Source: Geosporobacter ferrireducens (lineage in GTDB: Bacteria > Bacillota > Clostridia > Peptostreptococcales > Thermotaleaceae). From it: a stretch of 64,000 nucleotides of DNA. The position numbers were made by a program, and so were the translations under genes. The notes beneath the pieces were generated by a model, which made no database searches, was not told where the DNA came from, and worked only from the letters and a program-made list of their open reading frames with translations. The stretch's first letter is position 1. Each line of letters starts with the position of its first letter. This document shows positions 60,140 to 64,000 of the stretch, piece after piece. The stretch is from NCBI RefSeq assembly GCF_001750685.1, contig NZ_CP017269.1, positions 4,257,416-4,321,415 on the forward strand. The letters run 5' to 3'.

Positions 60140-60961
60140 ATGGAAAAACAGCAAATTGGTGTCATTGGTGCTGGAAACATGGCAGAAGCGCTGATACATG
60201 GCATGATTACCTCCATGAGGTTTTCCAGCCAGAGCATTTTGGTTAGCAATCGAAGCAATCGAGATCGTTTAGCGTACCTAAGTAAAAAATATAAAGTTAA
60301 AACAACGGATAAAAAGAGTTTGGTGGAACAGTCGGATGTAATTGTTCTTGCGATGAAACCACAGGATATTTTCTCTGTTATTGAAGAAATCAAAGTTTGG
60401 ATGAGGCCAAACCAATTATGCATTTCTATTGCTGCAGGAATAGAAATGGCATCTTTGCAAAAAGCTTCAGGATTGGAATTATCTATTATAAGAGCCATGC
60501 CCAATACGTCGGCGAAAGTACTCTGCTCTGCTACTGCTATTGCCAAAGGTGAAAATGTAACAGAGGAGCAAATGGAGCTGGCCAGAAAAATTTTTTCCTG
60601 TGTAGGCACCGTTCGAGAAGTTGCAGAAGAGCAGATGGATGTGGTCACAGGTTTGAGTGGCAGTGGACCAGCATATGTATATAGTTTTCTAGAAGCCATG
60701 ATTGACGGAGGGCATCATTTGGGCCTTTCTCAAAAAGAATCTACAGAACTGGTACTACAGACCCTGAGAGGTGCAATAGAGATGATGACTGCCACAGGTA
60801 TGAAACCCTCGGAATTGTCTAAGCAAATCTGTTCTCCCAATGGAACTACGGTAGCAGGTTTAGCCGTATTAAATCAGAATCATTTCAAAGAGAGTGTAAT
60901 GGAGGCAATCAAGGCTGCGACTTTAAGATCAAAAGAACTTAGAAAAAGCATTCAATCTTAA
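60140..60961 (+). CDS. proC: Pyrroline-5-carboxylate reductase ProC
   Basis: Last step of proline synthesis, NAD(P)H-dependent, 273 residues. The Rossmann motif IGVIGAGNMAEALIHGMI is at the N-terminus, followed by VIVLAMKPQDIFSVIEEI, SIAAGIEMASLQ, IIRAMPNTSAKVLCSATAIA and the catalytic C-terminal block VTGLSGSGPAYVYSFLEAMI. ATG 60140 is chosen 9 bases after TGGAGG; TTG 60131 and ATG 60134 are too close. Regulation by the upstream T-box fits proline starvation control. Confidence 0.96.
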   Translation: MEKQQIGVIGAGNMAEALIHGMITSMRFSSQSILVSNRSNRDRLAYLSKKYKVKTTDKKSLVEQSDVIVLAMKPQDIFSVIEEIKVWMRPNQLCISIAAGIEMASLQKASGLELSIIRAMPNTSAKVLCSATAIAKGENVTEEQMELARKIFSCVGTVREVAEEQMDVVTGLSGSGPAYVYSFLEAMIDGGHHLGLSQKESTELVLQTLRGAIEMMTATGMKPSELSKQICSPNGTTVAGLAVLNQNHFKESVMEAIKAATLRSKELRKSIQS

Positions 60962-60983
60962 TAGATGTAAAAAATTGGGGCAC

Positions 60984-61016
60984 GCCCTCTACACATGTGG
61001 TAGAGGGCTGTCCTAT
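60984..61016 (+). terminator. Terminator after proC
   Basis: GCCCTCTAC pairs perfectly with GTAGAGGGC around a short loop, followed by TGTCCTATTTT. Confidence 0.65.
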
Positions 61017-61051
61017 TTTCATGTTATAATTTTCATGTAAGGGGTGAGAAA

Positions 61052-64000
61052 ATGAAAATAAAGTATATATTGGGAAGAGCTGGCTGTGGAAAGAGCCATT
61101 ATATATTAGAAGATATAAAAAAGGCTTTGGGGGAGACTCGGGAAGCATTGATTCTTATCGTTCCGGATCAATTTACTCTTCAAGCGGAGAGAGATCTGAT
61201 TGAGAAAATGAAACTGCCAGGTATTATGCATATACAGGTGCTTAGCTTTACCCGGCTGGCTCAGTTGGTTTTTAATGAGGTAGGTGGAACGACTCGAATC
61301 CATATCAATGACCAAGGAAAACAGATGATCATTCGAAAAATCATTGATGAGTCGGAAAAAGAGCTAAGAGTTTATAAAAAAGCTGCACAGCAGGAAGGCT
61401 TTATCAGTAAATTCAGCGAGCTGCTGTGTGAACTGAAGCAACAGACCATCTTACCCCAGGAGTTAATGCAGGAGGCTTTTGCCATGGGCGAAGACAGTAT
61501 CCTGCGGGACAAGCTTTCAGATATTGCATACATATATGAACAATTTAACCGGTATCTGGAAGGAAAGTATCTGGATACGGAAGATTACATAAGTTTGTTG
61601 ATTGAGAAATTGGAAGCAGCGAGTTTTTTAAGAAATTCCCGAATTTGGATAGATGGTTTTCATAGCTTTACGGTACAAACCTATCAAATTATTGAAAAAC
61701 TAATGGGAATCGCTCAAGAAGTTACTGTAGCGCTTACCATGCCGCCGAAAGCCGATGAAAGAGATGGAGATTTATTTAAGATCTCTGAGCAGACCTATCA
61801 AAAACTTCATGATTTGGCAGTGGAGCGTGGAGTAGTAGAAGAAAAGATTTGTTTAGAATCATTAAGTAGCAATGGGAGAAAGAAGCCTGCTGAAATGGTT
61901 CATATAGAAGCGGAGCTTTATGCTTATCCCTACAGTTGCTATGAAGCTGGAAAAGTGGAACAGATTAAACTGTTTGCAGGAAATAATCTTCACACAGAGG
62001 TTGAAAATGCAACAGCGCAGATTTTAAGTCTTGTAAGGGATCAAGGCTATCGCTGGAGAGACATTGCACTGGTCTCTAATGATATGGAAAACTATGGATT
62101 ATTGGTGGAAAGAGTATTTCAAGAATACGGAATCCCATACTTTTTGGATCAGAAAAAATCCATCATGAATAATTCCATTATTGAATGTATACTTTCCGCA
62201 TTGGAGATTATCCGGAGAGGTTTCCGGTATGAAGATGTATTCCGCTTTTTTAAAGCGGGATTTAGCGGACTCTCTATAGAGGCATATGAGCAGTTGGAAA
62301 ATTATGTATTGCGGTATGGCATTCAGGGAAGCCGATGGATGGAAGAATTTACAAAGGGAGATGAAGGCCCGTTAAAAGCCTTAAATGAGAGTAGGGTAAA
62401 ATTTATTCAACCTATTAAAATTTTAGAAAAAAAGATAAAAGGTAAAAAGACAGTAGAAGGAATTACGAAAGGCCTCTATGAATACCTGGTAGACCTAGGC
62501 GTAGACAAACAATTGGAAGATTGGATCGACACACTCAGAGCCAAGGGAGCCTATGCCTATGTTTTAGAGAATGCACAGCTGTGGAATATATTGATGGATA
62601 CCCTTGATCAAATGGTAGAAATCATAGGGGAACAGTCCATTACGCTGAAAGAATATATCCGCATTTTAGATGCGGGCTTTTCTTCCTTGGAGTTAGCCAT
62701 TATACCTACGACCATTGATCAGGTGTTGGTGGGAAATATTCAGCGTTCCAAAAGTCACGATATTAAAGCCCTCTTTGTAGTTGGTGTAAACGATGGAATT
62801 TTGCCCACAGGCAAAGGAGAGGAGGGAATTCTTTCAGACGAGGAAAAACGCTATATTAAGGAAAAAGGATTACAACTGCGCTCCGATCATGAAGGAAAGG
62901 CCTGTGAAGAGAAATTTCTCATCTATTCTGCTTTTAGTAAGCCCGGTATCTACTTATGGATCAGCTACGCTTTAGCAGATCAGGAAGGAAAGGCTTTGCG
63001 CCCATCTATTCTCATAGATCGCATTAAGAAGCTATTTAAAGGGCTTTCGGTGGAGAGCGATATTGTCTATGATGAAGCGAAGCAGGTACAACTGATTGGA
63101 ACACAAAACAGTACTTTTAAATATCTCATTGAGAATCTGCGTAAATATGTAGATGGAAAACCTATGGCCGATTTATGGTGGGATGTATACTGCTGGTATT
63201 ATGAGCAGGAGGAATGGAAGTTCCGTAGAGAAGCTGTTATAGATGGTTTTTTTCACAGCAATCAGGAAAGCTATTTAGAGTCTCAACAGGCAAAGCAGCT
63301 CTATCGCTTACCGATTCGCTCCAGTGTTTCAAGACTGGAACAGTTTGTGAATTGTCCCTTTGCCCACTTTATCAAGTACGGATTGAAGCCAAAGGAAAGA
63401 TTAACCTATAAGGTTCAGGCACCGGATATTGGTGAGTTATTTCATGATTCCATGAAGAAATTTACGGAGAAATTGCAGGAAGAGGATATTTCCTGGCGAG
63501 AGTTGGATCGAAAGCAATCAGATGTGGTTATTGACAGTATTATCGATGAGATGGTTCCTGCTTATGGAGAAGGAGTCTTACTCAGTACCCATCGCTATAA
63601 ATATTTAGTACAACGGTTGAAGCGAATCAGCAGGAGGGCTGTATGGACCCTTACAGAGCATCTGAAGCGGGGCAGTTTCGAGCCTATCGGCCATGAAATA
63701 GGTTTTGGACAGGGGGAAGTCTATCCACCCATTGAAGTAGAGTTGCCCGATGGAGAAAAGATCTATCTGGAGGGGCGCATTGACCGGGTAGACGTCTATG
63801 AGGATGAAGCGGGAAGCTATATGAAAATTATTGATTATAAATCCGGCAGTAAAGACTTTGACCTGTCAGAAGTATATTACGGAATGCAGCTGCAATTAAT
63901 GATTTATTTAGATGCCATGCTGACCCATCATAAGCATCCGGAAAATAAACCGGTAAAACCAGCAGGAATCTTTTATTTCAAGATAGACGATCCCATGATC
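61052..64000 (+). CDS. addB: ATP-dependent helicase/nuclease subunit AddB, 5' part
   Basis: The first 983 codons of AddB (usual total about 1150), cut by the window end. With AddA it resects double-strand breaks for recombination. The N-terminal P-loop is GRAGCGKSHYI, and VPDQFTLQAERDLI follows. FVNCPFAHFIKYGL holds the first cysteine (768) of the iron-sulfur cluster; the other three lie beyond the edge. The RecB-type nuclease motif is seen as RIDRVDVYED and IIDYKSGSKDFD, followed by YYGMQLQLMIYLDAM. ATG 61052 follows AAGGGGTGAG. addA is expected next. Confidence 0.95.
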   Translation, partial: MKIKYILGRAGCGKSHYILEDIKKALGETREALILIVPDQFTLQAERDLIEKMKLPGIMHIQVLSFTRLAQLVFNEVGGTTRIHINDQGKQMIIRKIIDESEKELRVYKKAAQQEGFISKFSELLCELKQQTILPQELMQEAFAMGEDSILRDKLSDIAYIYEQFNRYLEGKYLDTEDYISLLIEKLEAASFLRNSRIWIDGFHSFTVQTYQIIEKLMGIAQEVTVALTMPPKADERDGDLFKISEQTYQKLHDLAVERGVVEEKICLESLSSNGRKKPAEMVHIEAELYAYPYSCYEAGKVEQIKLFAGNNLHTEVENATAQILSLVRDQGYRWRDIALVSNDMENYGLLVERVFQEYGIPYFLDQKKSIMNNSIIECILSALEIIRRGFRYEDVFRFFKAGFSGLSIEAYEQLENYVLRYGIQGSRWMEEFTKGDEGPLKALNESRVKFIQPIKILEKKIKGKKTVEGITKGLYEYLVDLGVDKQLEDWIDTLRAKGAYAYVLENAQLWNILMDTLDQMVEIIGEQSITLKEYIRILDAGFSSLELAIIPTTIDQVLVGNIQRSKSHDIKALFVVGVNDGILPTGKGEEGILSDEEKRYIKEKGLQLRSDHEGKACEEKFLIYSAFSKPGIYLWISYALADQEGKALRPSILIDRIKKLFKGLSVESDIVYDEAKQVQLIGTQNSTFKYLIENLRKYVDGKPMADLWWDVYCWYYEQEEWKFRREAVIDGFFHSNQESYLESQQAKQLYRLPIRSSVSRLEQFVNCPFAHFIKYGLKPKERLTYKVQAPDIGELFHDSMKKFTEKLQEEDISWRELDRKQSDVVIDSIIDEMVPAYGEGVLLSTHRYKYLVQRLKRISRRAVWTLTEHLKRGSFEPIGHEIGFGQGEVYPPIEVELPDGEKIYLEGRIDRVDVYEDEAGSYMKIIDYKSGSKDFDLSEVYYGMQLQLMIYLDAMLTHHKHPENKPVKPAGIFYFKIDDPMI

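Noticed and set aside
1..64000. Insertion sequences, prophage, CRISPR-Cas, rRNA or tRNA genes
   Set aside because: No transposase, integrase, phage structural gene, repeat-spacer array or tRNA/rRNA sequence was recognised by reading both strands. A tRNA scan would settle the last point.

Overview
The window looks like a chromosomal segment of an anaerobic, low-GC, Gram-positive Clostridia member, perhaps an Alkaliphilus-like lineage (an inference from gene content, not a database match). Support: AGGAGG-type ribosome sites with frequent TTG/GTG starts, an S-layer-homology (SLH) protein, AddB, a T-box before proC, cobalamin, FMN and preQ1 riboswitches, feoAB, and a selenocysteine glutaredoxin. 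No phage, insertion sequence, CRISPR array, rRNA or tRNA was seen.

Layout. (1) 1-620: a cobalamin riboswitch and terminator on the minus strand, controlling a gene cut off by the left edge. (2) 625-10660: a nickel-import operon (nikABCDE) behind a leader with a terminator hairpin, followed by a methyltransferase and two half-size exporter-type ABC proteins. (3) 10731-25139: a hydrogenase locus. It starts with a secreted SLH protein carrying two sets of seven RCC1 repeats, then a Tat-exported [NiFe] hydrogenase small subunit and its large subunit, the large-subunit protease, hypA, hypB, tatA, tatC, hypF, hypC, hypD and hypE. Nickel import, cofactor assembly, export and a possible surface anchor therefore lie side by side. 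(4) 25173-33566: metal-related genes. These are a YibE/F remnant, a membrane transporter with a histidine-rich tail, an Mrp ATPase/NifX-like/DUF134 operon behind a symmetric promoter-operator, feoA with a split feoB, a DtxR-family regulator with candidate operators, and two small FFFLLLVI membrane proteins. (5) 33642-40626: vitamin and nucleoside genes, namely FMN-riboswitch-controlled ribD-ribE-ribBA-ribH, an ECF S component with an aminotransferase, and preQ1-riboswitch-controlled queT-queF. (6) 40697-51141: mixed housekeeping genes, including two 2-hydroxyacyl-CoA-dehydratase-related proteins, a Cu/Zn superoxide dismutase, gpmI, the glutaredoxin selenoprotein, a UvrD-type helicase, an HD-GYP protein, an FAD oxidoreductase and a lipoprotein.

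(7) 51433-59714 is the most unusual part. A BlaI-type repressor with its own operators is translationally coupled to an 1114-residue protein. That protein joins a BlaR1-type M56 metalloprotease to an extracellular propeller-like region and a complete ABC solute-binding domain. Two sugar-type ABC permeases, an HlyD-type adaptor and a MacB-like membrane protein follow, with no ATPase. I read this as a candidate system in which a transporter's binding protein is also the sensor of a proteolytic derepression switch. (8) 59797-64000: T-box-controlled proC and the start of addB, which runs off the right edge.
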